IMG/VR virus record: IMGVR_UViG_3300041955_000453
Coordinates: 1 to 26,690 of that record
From: a virus
Length of the DNA: 26,690 nt
Reading direction: 5' to 3' (one strand)
In this document: piece after piece, positions 1 to 6,335 of the stretch
Numbering within the stretch: the stretch's first letter is position 1
Layout: the number at the start of each line of letters is the position of its first letter
Position numbers and translations under genes: made by a program
Notes under the pieces: model-generated
Told to the model about the DNA's origin: nothing
What the model saw: only the letters and a program-made list of their open reading frames with translations
Databases searched by the model: none

Positions 1-647
1 AACTGTTCCTCGAACCCGATTACTTCTTTCTGGTCACGAGTTATTCCGAGGAACAGCGACCGGCAGAAGAGCGGTTGGAGCGTTATCGCCAGCGTGGCAC
101 GTTCGAGGATCGGTTGGGCGAGTTCCGCCAGTGGATCGGCCCGAAGCTTTCCTCGCAAGAGTTCGAGTCAAACGAAGCCACGTTGCTGTTGTCCCTTTTG
201 GCGTTCAACCTGGCGAACATGCTACGGTGCGAAATGGAAGACGGCGGCGGGGCCTGCTGGGATTTGGGGCGGTTTCAGAAGTCGGTGCTCAAGGCGGGCG
301 GGCGGATCGTCAAGCAGGCTGGTCGCGTGATTCTCGATTTGGCCGTGGCCGTGGTTCCGCTTTGGGAGCGGTTGGTTGCTCGTCTCGGGCGATGGCAATT
401 GCCGTCGCGTTTTCCCGCCCCGCGTCGTCCTGCCTACCGCCCCTTCATGCCACCCCCAAAACATGCCTTCCTCACGAGGGTCATCCGCGAATGAGAATCG
501 CCCAATCCGAACTTCGCTACCCACGGCTGCTCGCGCGGGTTGGGGGGAAAGGGGGGATTGTGTCCTCGTCGCACGCTCGCGTCCCCCAATTCGTTCACCA
601 GTCAGAAAATCACAACGTCCAACATGTTGGTGAATAATCCGGGTTCA
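1..647 (+). mobile_element. 3' part of an IS1380-family insertion sequence (left part outside window)
   Basis: The window opens inside a transposase reading frame that stops at 494. About 150 bp of non-coding DNA follow, ending near 630-647 in a tract containing gtgaataatccggg, which I take as the probable right terminal inverted repeat. The left end is outside the window, so neither the inverted repeat pair nor the target duplication can be confirmed. The exact boundary is an inference. The frame just beyond it looks like a truncated open frame, as expected if the element inserted into something. Confidence 0.5.
3..494 (+). CDS. IS1380-family transposase, C-terminal part (5' truncated by window)
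   Basis: This is the C-terminal ~163 residues of a DDE transposase, which cuts and re-joins the ends of its insertion sequence. The frame is open from base 3 to the stop at 492-494, and upstream codons continue out of the window, so the TTG at 75 is not the real start. The segment YRQRGTFEDRLGEF, followed by a conserved hydrophobic run (TLLLSLLAFNLANMLR) and LGRFQKSVLKAGGRIVKQAGR, matches what I know of the IS1380 / DDE group 1 C-terminus. The E in TFEDRLGEF is a plausible third acidic catalytic residue. The basic, proline-rich tail after residue ~135 looks non-structural. Family assignment is by recognition; the catalytic Asp residues lie outside the window. Confidence 0.8.
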   Translation: MFLEPDYFFLVTSYSEEQRPAEERLERYRQRGTFEDRLGEFRQWIGPKLSSQEFESNEATLLLSLLAFNLANMLRCEMEDGGGACWDLGRFQKSVLKAGGRIVKQAGRVILDLAVAVVPLWERLVARLGRWQLPSRFPAPRRPAYRPFMPPPKHAFLTRVIRE

Positions 648-1394
648 CATACTACTGCCCGTTTGTCATTTCCAACGAGAAAGGGAAGTGGTGCGTCTGG
701 ACGCCGATGGATTCCCTTCCGCAACGGGATGCGCTTGAGGCCCCCAGGCTTGGAGGAGGAACCGCAAAGCAGTCGTGGATCGTGCTCTCATCCGGGCGAC
801 TACGTGTGCGTTCCAGGCAGCTCGGCCCGAGTCCCGATGGAAAGGGTTTGCGCAGTATTGTTTTGAGTGCCCACGGGCAAGACGCTGACGGACCATTGGC
901 CGTTGGCTGCGCAGCCCCTCGCCGGCCAATTCGATCCGATCCTGTAAACGACGATTCTCGCAGGTTATCGCGCCTATTACGCCAACATTGACCAGTTGTG
1001 CGATGTGGCCGGTCTCTCACGGCGCGCCGGGTTTGCGCCGGGTCGGAAACAGGTACGCAGAAATAGAACAGGAAAGCGCCGGGATTGCGCCGGTTCCACG
1101 GGCGGGCAGACTGTCCAAACCTGCCCGATCCTTGGACTCCCAGTCGATTCCTTTCCAGGCCGCCAAGCGTCGGGCAGGTCTGGCCGTCCTTGCCCCTCAT
1201 TGACGCTACCATTGGCGTCCAAGCGTCCAAGCGTCGGGCAGGTTGGGGGTGGGGTGTGCCGACGCGCGTATCGGGCCGCACAATCGCCATCAGTGGACGT
1301 GAACGTTTCCAAAACTGACGGCTTTGGACCCATGCCGCTTGACATACGCATACCGCGTGGCATGGTGAAGAAAGACCAGCAACGAGGTATAACC
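495..1394. other. Gene-free stretch with degenerate repeats and a possible gene remnant
   Basis: I see no convincing gene in these 900 bases. A plus frame running from just after the IS end to 991 reads like protein at its start (TYYCPFVISNEKGKWCVW) and has no start codon of its own before 707. It may be a remnant cut by the IS, or chance in GC-rich DNA. At 1119-1135, 1163-1179 and 1227-1243 there are three copies of a 17-bp word (ccaagcgtcgggcaggt). The last two are identical and direct, and the first is inverted with two mismatches, so 1119-1179 can fold into a hairpin. Confidence 0.6.
1330..1366 (+). promoter_or_regulatory. Putative promoter and operator of the XRE gene
   Basis: A perfect -35 hexamer TTGACA (1339-1344) is followed after 16 bp by a weak -10-like CATGGT (1361-1366), placing transcription start about 20 nt before the ATG at 1395. 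A 7-bp perfect inverted repeat, CCATGCC (1330-1336) and GGCATGG (1359-1365), brackets the promoter core with 22 bp between arms. A small helix-turn-helix dimer encoded just downstream could bind there and autoregulate. The hexamers and palindrome are seen; the regulation is inferred. Confidence 0.4.
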
Positions 1395-1592
1395 ATGCGA
1401 GCGAACGTCATCGACGAACTTCTCAGGGCGATTTCCAACAGCGGGCTGACCGAGTACCGGGTTGCCAAGGACTCCGGCGTGCCTCAGCCAGTGCTCAATC
1501 GCTTCCTCCGCGGCGAGCGTGGCATCTCCTTGGCGACGGCCGCCAAGCTCTGTGCGTATCTCGGCCTCCACCTGGCCCCCGCGTGCCGCTGA
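1395..1592 (+). CDS. Small XRE/Cro-type helix-turn-helix regulator (65 aa)
   Basis: This protein is almost entirely one HTH domain: residues ~1-60 contain TEYRVAKDSGVPQPVLNRFL (recognition helix region) followed by RGERGISLATAAKLCAYLGL, the usual XRE ending. It should bind DNA as a dimer and act as a transcriptional regulator or antitoxin-like protein. The start is set by a GAGGT-type ribosome site at 1384-1388 ahead of ATG 1395; the longer frame upstream is not protein-like. Stand-alone ~65-aa XRE proteins of this form are common in planctomycetes. No toxin-like partner lies next to it, since the following 900 bp hold no clear gene. The candidate palindrome around its promoter suggests autoregulation. 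Confidence 0.75.
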   Translation: MRANVIDELLRAISNSGLTEYRVAKDSGVPQPVLNRFLRGERGISLATAAKLCAYLGLHLAPACR

Positions 1593-2533
1593 TCGGGCCA
1601 TAGGGGGTCTATTTCGGCGGCCTTTCGCGCATCGTGCCGCGATTTTGGCTGTCTTTCGCGCGCTCAGCACGTTTTTTCGAGGTCATTCGCTCGGCCAAAC
1701 GCCTTTGCCTTCAGGCACCGATCAGGGATGGGCCGCCGGCAGATCATCGCGCGTCCCGACCGCCAGCTAGCCGCGTGAGCGACGGCCGACCGCGGCGGCA
1801 AACCTTGGCGGGATCGCTGGCGCGCCGGTCGTGCCAGACTGCCCAGTCGAGCTGAGGGGCGATCGCTAATGGCCGCCTTCTGCCGTCCATGACTAGCCTG
1901 CCAAACGCCGAGCCTCAACGATCGCAGGGGCAATGGCGCGCCAGTCAGTAGCCCGCGGCTTTGGGCCGCCTGTCCGCGGGCTTCCTCACGCCGCTGTCGT
2001 CGTGGACGTTTTCCCGATCATCGCGCTGGCAGGTGTCGGAGAGAGCCGACTGATTGCCATTTGTCTGTCACGCCGCGGAATATGCAGGCACGAGCGCCGG
2101 CGGGAAACGTGGCAGCAACCGAAACGTAATCGCTCATCTTCTTGAGAGTCAGCCTGCCGCCATCCACTCGGCACCGCTCGTCTCGATCAAGCGCCACGCA
2201 CGATCCGCGCGCGCTCAGCGATGCGCCGCGCGGTTTGGGCTCAATCGCTGCCCCAAGAATTCCTGCGCCGGTTTCTCTGGGGCCACTTTTCTTCACGGTT
2301 AGAGGCGCATCGCCGCGGGCTTTAGCGCGCTTCCCGATGGGCAAGCGGACATAGCGATAGGGCGCAGGAACTCCATTGTGCGCAGGAACTCCGTTGTGCG
2401 CAGTTTGCGGCAAGAATCGACGTAATTCTGTGAGAATCGGCCGGTTTCAATGAATACCGTTTGCTATGTGTCGGCAGCAGGGAATAGTTGCAATGTGGTC
2501 GCAAGTTTCAATTCTCACCTTGGAGCAACAGCA
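1593..2533. other. Gene-free stretch
   Basis: Frames are open here on both strands only because stop codons are rare in GC-rich DNA. None has a ribosome site plus recognisable protein. The longest candidate is a minus frame at 2018-2413 that would need a TTG start inside a tandem repeat, so I did not accept it. The only clear structure is the short tandem repeat at 2362-2397. Confidence 0.55.
2362..2403. repeat. 18-bp tandem repeat, two copies plus a 6-bp third start
   Basis: gcgcaggaactccattgt (2362-2379) is followed immediately by a copy (2380-2397) differing at one base, then by gcgcag (2398-2403). The unit is 18 bp, hence frame-neutral, but I find no supported gene over it. Confidence 0.8.
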
Positions 2534-2830
2534 ATGAAGAAGCAACCTTTGTTTGACGTGTCTCGGTTCAATCGCATTGCCGACAAGCACAACATCCCTT
2601 GGATTGACCGGATTCCCCTTATCGAAACCGTTTGCTGGGGGAGCAAGGGTTGGCTCGATTCCGCCCTTGTCGCCAAACTGCGCGGCCGATGGAACGGATA
2701 CCGGCGCAATGCCGAATACGGCAAGTTCATGGGCGAAGTTATGTCCGCGCTGTCCGCGGATTCTCCGCACAAGTTCCCGCCTAAAGACTGGCAACCCTCC
2801 AAGGCGCAACTTGCCAGCATCGGGGCCTAA
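2534..2830 (+). CDS. Hypothetical protein (98 aa)
   Basis: I do not recognise this protein. It starts MKKQPLFDVSRFNRIADK and is a soluble, mixed-charge polypeptide with several Trp residues, no signal peptide, no membrane segment and no cysteine cluster. ATG 2534 was chosen over the upstream in-frame ATG (2450) because TGGAG at 2521-2525 gives a well-placed ribosome site and the 28 extra residues look untranslated. Codon use in this frame resembles a real gene (GC-rich third positions, several Lys/Arg codons). A good intrinsic terminator lies 70 bp after the stop, which supports an independent transcription unit. Function unknown. Confidence 0.6.
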   Translation: MKKQPLFDVSRFNRIADKHNIPWIDRIPLIETVCWGSKGWLDSALVAKLRGRWNGYRRNAEYGKFMGEVMSALSADSPHKFPPKDWQPSKAQLASIGA

Positions 2831-2897
2831 CAGGGCGCGCCACATTCCAGTCTAATCGGGGCGCGCCGAGAAGCTAGAACAATCCGCGCGGAATCGC

Positions 2898-2930
2898 AAG
2901 GGCAAGGGCAATCACCCCTGCCCTTTTCTA
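2898..2930 (+). terminator. Intrinsic terminator after the 98-aa gene
   Basis: AAGGGCA (2898-2904) pairs with TGCCCTT (2919-2925), extended inward by AGGG / CCCC with one mismatch around a 6-nt loop. The stem runs into TTTTCTATT. This is a classical GC stem plus T-tract in the plus direction. Confidence 0.7.
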
Positions 2931-2984
2931 TTGCGCCGCGCGCGCCGTTGCCCTGTTGCTCCCTGCCCGTTGCCGTTGTCGGCA

Positions 2985-3018
2985 GGGCAAGCGCCAAACC
3001 TTCTCGGTTCTCCGTTGC
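2985..3018. repeat. 34-bp dispersed repeat, copy A
   Basis: The 34-bp segment starting gggcaagcgccaaacc occurs again at 3442-3475 with one mismatch. The two copies bracket the minisatellite. Both are followed at a distance by a tract of gaatc/ctgaatcgag words ending in aggtaaa (near 3111-3142 and 3494-3532), so the duplication may be larger but decayed. Confidence 0.8.
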
Positions 3019-3207
3019 CCTGTTGCCCTGTTGCTCCCTTGCGGGGTTGTGGCGTTGTGGGGTTGCCGATCGGTCTTGACGGAACCCCTTGCCGATCGGC
3101 CGTTAGAATCGAGAATCAGCAATCAGGAATCGAGAAGGTAAAGCATGTGCGGACAATGCGGCGCGCTTCCGGCGCGCCGTGATTGCGCCGCATGTAGAAG
3201 AGAGTTG

Positions 3208-3446
3208 ACCGGGCAGCACGTCGGCAACCGATCTTGACCGGGCAGCACGTCGGCAGCACGTCGGCAGCACGTCGGCAACCGGGCAGCACGTCGGCAACCG
3301 GGCAGCACGTCGGCAACCGGGCAGCACGTCGGCAACCGGGCAGCACGTCGGCAACCGGGCAGCACGTCGGCAACAGGGCAGCACGTCGGCAACAGGGCAG
3401 CACGTCGGCAACCGATCTTGACCGGGCAACCGATCTTGACCGGGCA
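3208..3446. repeat. Minisatellite: 11 copies of a ggcagcacgtc core, mainly 19-bp period
   Basis: The core ggcagcacgtc starts at 3212, 3241, 3252, 3263, 3282, 3301, 3320, 3339, 3358, 3377 and 3396. From 3263 on the period is exactly 19 bp (unit cggcaaccgggcagcacgt). From 3241 to 3263 it is 11 bp. The array is flanked by accgatcttgaccgggca words at 3227, 3411 and 3429. There are no unique spacers, so it is not CRISPR. The 19-bp period is not a codon multiple and no stop occurs in the unit, which explains the spurious long frames over it. Confidence 0.9.
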
Positions 3447-3475
3447 AGCGCCAAACCTTCTCGATTCTCCGTTGC
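3442..3475. repeat. 34-bp dispersed repeat, copy B
   Basis: Second copy of the repeat at 2985-3018 (33 of 34 bases identical), at the right edge of the minisatellite. It begins within the last accgatcttgaccgggca word. Confidence 0.8.
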
Positions 3476-3570
3476 TATGCCACCGTAGCATTGTGAATCT
3501 GGAATCCGCTATCTGTGAATCGAGCAGGTAAACCGGCGCAATTTTCACGCGCGGTTAGCGCGCACGGTTA

Positions 3571-3616
3571 GTGTTGCAAGGTTACAACTAGGTATCTAGT
3601 TGCAACCTTGCAACAC
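3571..3616. repeat. 46-nt near-perfect hairpin (21-bp arms)
   Basis: Bases 3571-3591 are the reverse complement of 3596-3616 except for one base, with a 4-nt loop (gtat). The arms carry internal ttgcaa/ttgcaac words. No T-tract follows on either strand, so it is not a standard terminator. It could be a mobile-element or recombination-site remnant, a structured RNA, or an attachment or cleavage site. The role is unknown. Confidence 0.85.
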
Positions 3617-4337
3617 GGCACGACCGCCAAGCTCGTCAAGGCCGGCATGATCGGCACGCTTCCAGCCCGTCTGGGCCGCATGTGCCGACTTATCAAGTCA
3701 ATCGACGTTGAACGATTGCAATGATAACCAGTTGCCATGCAATGGTTTATGACGATTGCAGCTACAATGCTGCCATGTTCGCCAACGGGCAGGGGCCGGG
3801 TGGGGTCAAATTCATCACAACCAGTTCGACCGGCAAAGTCGGCACAACCGGCCGCTCCTTCGTCTGTCGGCGGTGATCGCGGCTGGGGTCTGACGCGGCA
3901 GTCCAGGCCCAAAACTCGTGCCGTCCAGAGGAGGGGCAGGCGGGAGGGATCAAAAGATCACGTTGACGAGAAAGGTACTTAACACAGTGGACGCGGCTGC
4001 TTCCCCCGGAGGAGGCATAATAATCAGTCCTTTCGCAGATCGAGCGTTTTGCGCCGCAACTCAAAGCGTACCAATATGTTATGCTGAAACTGCGCCGACG
4101 GAAGGACCAATCAGGACCAATTCCTTATTATCACAGTAGTACAACGTAGTTAGCGCATTTAATCAGAGCGCATATATGTGAGAATAGGGCGAGCCTGCCG
4201 CGTCAAAGGCTGTTTTGTGACGTAACCTTCTCGATGCCATAGACTTAGCATCAAGAACAATCAGTCCTTGAAAGGACCGAATCGGTCCTTGGAATCAGTC
4301 CTTTGGCTTTTGTGGTCAAAGGGACCGGCCAAGGGCT
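3617..4337. other. Gene-free stretch upstream of the recombinase region
   Basis: No supported gene. A 25-codon plus frame (3647-3724) reads MIGTLPARLGRMCRLIKSID and looks protein-like, and it is open upstream through the right arm of the hairpin at 3596. It may be a gene fragment. At 3726-3747 an imperfect palindrome (AACCA...TGGTT around TTGC/GCAA) is flanked by two direct copies of acgattgca (3712-3720, 3752-3760). This stretch is the natural place for a phage attachment site, but none can be proven here. Confidence 0.5.
4259..4304 (-). terminator. Hairpin and ggact/ggacc repeats at the end of the minus-strand gene
   Basis: AAGGACCG (4272-4279) and CGGTCCTT (4283-4290) form an 8-bp stem with a 3-nt loop. 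They are flanked by direct aatcagtcctt words at 4259 and 4293, with a further copy at 4022. It lies about 50 bp past the stop of the minus-strand gene and could end its transcript, but no clear T-tract follows. Arms and repeats are seen; the terminator role is inferred. Confidence 0.35.
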
Positions 4338-4772
4338 TCAAGAAGGTCTCTTACCAGAGGAGGGGTTCGGGCCGGGGTAAACGTACTGGCCGTCGATCCG
4401 CGGGTCGGGTCTCAGGTCCGGCAGTTTGCCTTTGTAGGTCTCAGGCAGGTCTCGATAGAACACCAGGAGTTCTGCTTCTGGGCCGAAACCGGCCTTGGCG
4501 GCGAAGTGGGCCAGGGCCTCGGTCGCCAAGTTGGCGGACCCGACGCGAAGGCCAGGGGCGTAATACTGCTCGCCGGTCGCAAACACGACCAGCACGCCGG
4601 TCGGCCTCACCATGAAATCGGCCAGTACCAGGCCGGCGTCGATCATCCGCTGAACGTTGTCGCGCGAGACTTGGGGGTCGCCCGATTCAGGGGCAAGGCC
4701 CTGGACCGCGGGCTGGTAGCATTTCACTCCGTCGCGGAACAGGCGGAGCATGGGGCTGATCGGGTCGGTCAT
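4338..4772 (-). CDS. Hypothetical protein (144 aa)
   Basis: I do not recognise a domain with a known function. The protein starts MTDPISPMLRLFRDGVK and contains VGSANLATEALAHFAAKAGFG and a C-terminal LPDLRPDPRIDGQYVYPG, and it looks soluble. It has the feel of a conserved planctomycete protein of unknown function. ATG at 4772 was chosen because AAGGAG lies 11 nt upstream; the frame continues 17 codons further, but those codons are a copy of the leader (see the repeat at 4780-4828). It is the only convincing gene on the minus strand and is divergent from the recombinase at 4980, with about 200 bp between them. This suggests it belongs to the host side or to a lysogeny/early region. Confidence 0.65.
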   Translation of the reverse strand: MTDPISPMLRLFRDGVKCYQPAVQGLAPESGDPQVSRDNVQRMIDAGLVLADFMVRPTGVLVVFATGEQYYAPGLRVGSANLATEALAHFAAKAGFGPEAELLVFYRDLPETYKGKLPDLRPDPRIDGQYVYPGPNPSSGKRPS

Positions 4773-4779
4773 AATCGCT

Positions 4780-4828
4780 CGGCTCCTTGACTGCCAATCA
4801 TAAACCGGCTTCTTAACTGCCAATCATA
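4780..4828 (-). repeat. Duplicated 23-bp leader carrying two ribosome sites
   Basis: Bases 4780-4802 and 4806-4828 are the same 23-bp word with two differences, 26 bp apart. Read on the minus strand, the copy nearest the gene contains AAGGAG (the ribosome site) and the distal copy AAGAAG. It could also act as a pair of protein-binding sites in the divergent control region. Confidence 0.75.
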
Positions 4829-4979
4829 GACTGACTCTGAAGAAATGCAAGTGAGCGATAGATTGAATTCTGGTCGGATGTCGTGTAAGCTTGAAGTAAG
4901 GTTGAGGTAGAGGAAGTTGAGGCTGAGCATAGAGACTCATGTAGCATCAATCGGTTGTAACGAACGAAGCGAGAATCCC

Positions 4980-5768
4980 ATGAAGCGGTATGTTGCCTAT
5001 TATCGCGTTTGGCCCAAGAAAAGCTGCTCCAGCGTTGAGCTTGCCACTCAGTCGCTCGAAGCCAGGCGTTTTATCAGCCACAACGGCGGGCGGCTGCTTG
5101 CCGCTTACACCGACCGGGAGAACAAGCGTGGCGACCGGCCGGAGTTCGCCAAAGCCGTCGAACATGCAATTCGGTCTGACGCCGTGTTAGTGATTGCTCA
5201 CTTGGGCCGGCTGTCGCGGAACGTCCCCTTCACCCACCTGTTGCTGGAAAGCCATGTTGATTTTGTTTGCCTGGATGACCACGAGGTCAACCGCCGGACC
5301 ATCCACATTATGGCAAGCGTGGCTCAGGAAGAAACCCGCAAGGTCAGCGACCGGGCCAAGACCGCCCTGGCGGCGGCAAAGGCGCGCGGCGTGAAACTCG
5401 GTTGCGCCCGTCCCGGCCACTGGGACGGCCGCGAGCATTTGCGGGGAACGAAGAAAGCCATCGCGGCGGCGGCCAAGAAGAAACGCGAGGTGACCAAGAA
5501 CACCTACGCCTTTCTGATGCCGGAGATCAAGGCCCGGCGGGAGCGGGGCGAGACGCTGCCCGAGATCATGGACTGGCTGAACGGGCAGGGTCGTAAGACC
5601 ACGGCTGGCAAGCCCTTCACTCAGACCGCCGTGTGGCGGCTGATCGACCGCTACCTGGGCAAGGAATGGCTCGGCAACATCAAGAAGCGGACTCAGGGGA
5701 GCAAGGTCAATCCGGGGACCGGGCCAAAGGGAGGGAAGAAGCGCGGCCGCAGCTTGGAACGATTATGA
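4980..5768 (+). CDS. Serine recombinase paralogue lacking the catalytic serine (262 aa)
   Basis: The resolvase/invertase-type fold is clear: residues 4-10 YVAYYRV, 75-81 LGRLSRN, 111-133 MASVAQEETRKVSDR with an Ala-rich helix, then a C-terminal DNA-binding part with LNGQGRKTT and AVWRLIDRYLG. In active enzymes YxRV is followed by the nucleophilic Ser, usually as ST. Here positions 11-12 are Trp-Pro. The conserved Asp of LDRLxRN is also changed, giving G76 in LGRLSRN. The neighbouring enzyme at 6336 keeps both and shares GHWDGRE(H/Q)LRG, MPEIK/VPEIK and the WRLIDRYLGK ending, so they are paralogues. It may serve as a non-catalytic DNA-binding subunit or directionality partner. ATG 4980 begins the conserved fold; the ribosome site is weak. 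The next gene overlaps its stop by ATGA. Confidence 0.85.
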   Translation: MKRYVAYYRVWPKKSCSSVELATQSLEARRFISHNGGRLLAAYTDRENKRGDRPEFAKAVEHAIRSDAVLVIAHLGRLSRNVPFTHLLLESHVDFVCLDDHEVNRRTIHIMASVAQEETRKVSDRAKTALAAAKARGVKLGCARPGHWDGREHLRGTKKAIAAAAKKKREVTKNTYAFLMPEIKARRERGETLPEIMDWLNGQGRKTTAGKPFTQTAVWRLIDRYLGKEWLGNIKKRTQGSKVNPGTGPKGGKKRGRSLERL

Positions 5769-6190
5769 AAGCGAAGCGAAAGGCCGAGACCCGAGCGACG
5801 ATGGCGGCGAGGTTCCCGCCGCCCGACCAGTTCCCTTGGCGTGCCGGCCCCTACCGCGCCCCCCAGGTCCACGTCGGCGCGGTGCTGCACGACGAGCGCC
5901 GAGGCGACGTGACGGTGAGGGGCTTCAGCGAATCGCCGATCCCCTGGCCGGCGACCGACTACAAGAAAGGTCGGCAGGAGGCGCTGCTGCCGGTCCTCTG
6001 CGGCGATTTGGTGCGGGCCGTGTGTGAGGAGGACGAATTGACGGTCGCCTACTACTGGAGCGTGACCCGGTACATGGTCGAGCAGTGGAAGCGGGCGATC
6101 TCCGGGGCCACCACGTCCAACGCCGTGTTCACCGCCCTGGCGGTGAAGCGGAACGATCCCGAATTCCGCAAGCGATTCGGCTACCAATGA
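5765..6190 (+). CDS. Putative HTH-like DNA-binding protein coupled to the recombinase (141 aa)
   Basis: The start ATG overlaps the recombinase stop (ATGA at 5765-5768), so translation is probably coupled. The N-terminus is basic (MKAKRKAETRAT), followed by a segment with IPWPATDYKKG and then CGDLVRAVCEEDELTVAYYW and SVTRYMVEQWKRAI at about residues 79-113. That last part reads like a helix-turn-helix (alternative-choice helix ending with SVTRYMVEQWKRA). I recall similar planctomycete proteins with a CGDLVRAVR...WGVSxxTVxxWR segment, but their function is not established to my knowledge. Position between two recombinases suggests a recombination accessory or regulatory role. No cysteine cluster, no signal peptide. 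Confidence 0.65.
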   Translation: MKAKRKAETRATMAARFPPPDQFPWRAGPYRAPQVHVGAVLHDERRGDVTVRGFSESPIPWPATDYKKGRQEALLPVLCGDLVRAVCEEDELTVAYYWSVTRYMVEQWKRAISGATTSNAVFTALAVKRNDPEFRKRFGYQ

Positions 6191-6268
6191 CGTGGCTCTT
6201 CTTCGGCTGATTTCTGGCAGCCGGGACCGATTCCAAGGGCATCGAGCAGGTGATCTTGTGGTTTTCGC

Positions 6269-6296
6269 TTGACTTTCATGCCTTCTATGCTAAACT
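6269..6296 (+). promoter_or_regulatory. Putative sigma70-type promoter of the active recombinase
   Basis: TTGACT (6269-6274) and TAAACT (6291-6296) are separated by 16 bp, in the 145-bp gap before the GTG start at 6336. Both hexamers are good partial matches. The predicted transcript would have a leader of about 33 nt containing the CTGGAG ribosome site (6321-6326). Confidence 0.45.
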
Positions 6297-6335
6297 CGGG
6301 ATAGTCGGAGACATGAACAACTGGAGATCGCACCT

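Noticed and set aside
161-175. tRNA T-loop-like agttcgagtcaaa
   Set aside because: Lies inside the transposase reading frame with no acceptor or anticodon stem around it.
652-1290. 212-aa minus-strand frame in the gene-free stretch
   Set aside because: Arg/Pro/Gly-rich, covers degenerate repeats, no ribosome site.
2018-2413. 131-aa minus-strand frame
   Set aside because: Starts at TTG within a tandem repeat region, with no ribosome site and no recognisable domain. The C-terminal half is mildly protein-like, so this is the least certain rejection.
2834-2869. Two gggcgcgcc words as a possible inverted or direct repeat
   Set aside because: Short GC-palindromic 9-mers are common in this base composition, so I do not treat them as a feature.
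3208-3446. CRISPR array
   Set aside because: The 19-bp unit is contiguous with no unique spacers, and no cas gene is in the window.
3103-3548. Three minus-strand frames rich in CCPVADVLP repeats and a plus frame with STSATGQHV repeats
   Set aside because: They are produced by the 19-bp tandem array, which has no stop in any frame. No start site or domain supports them.
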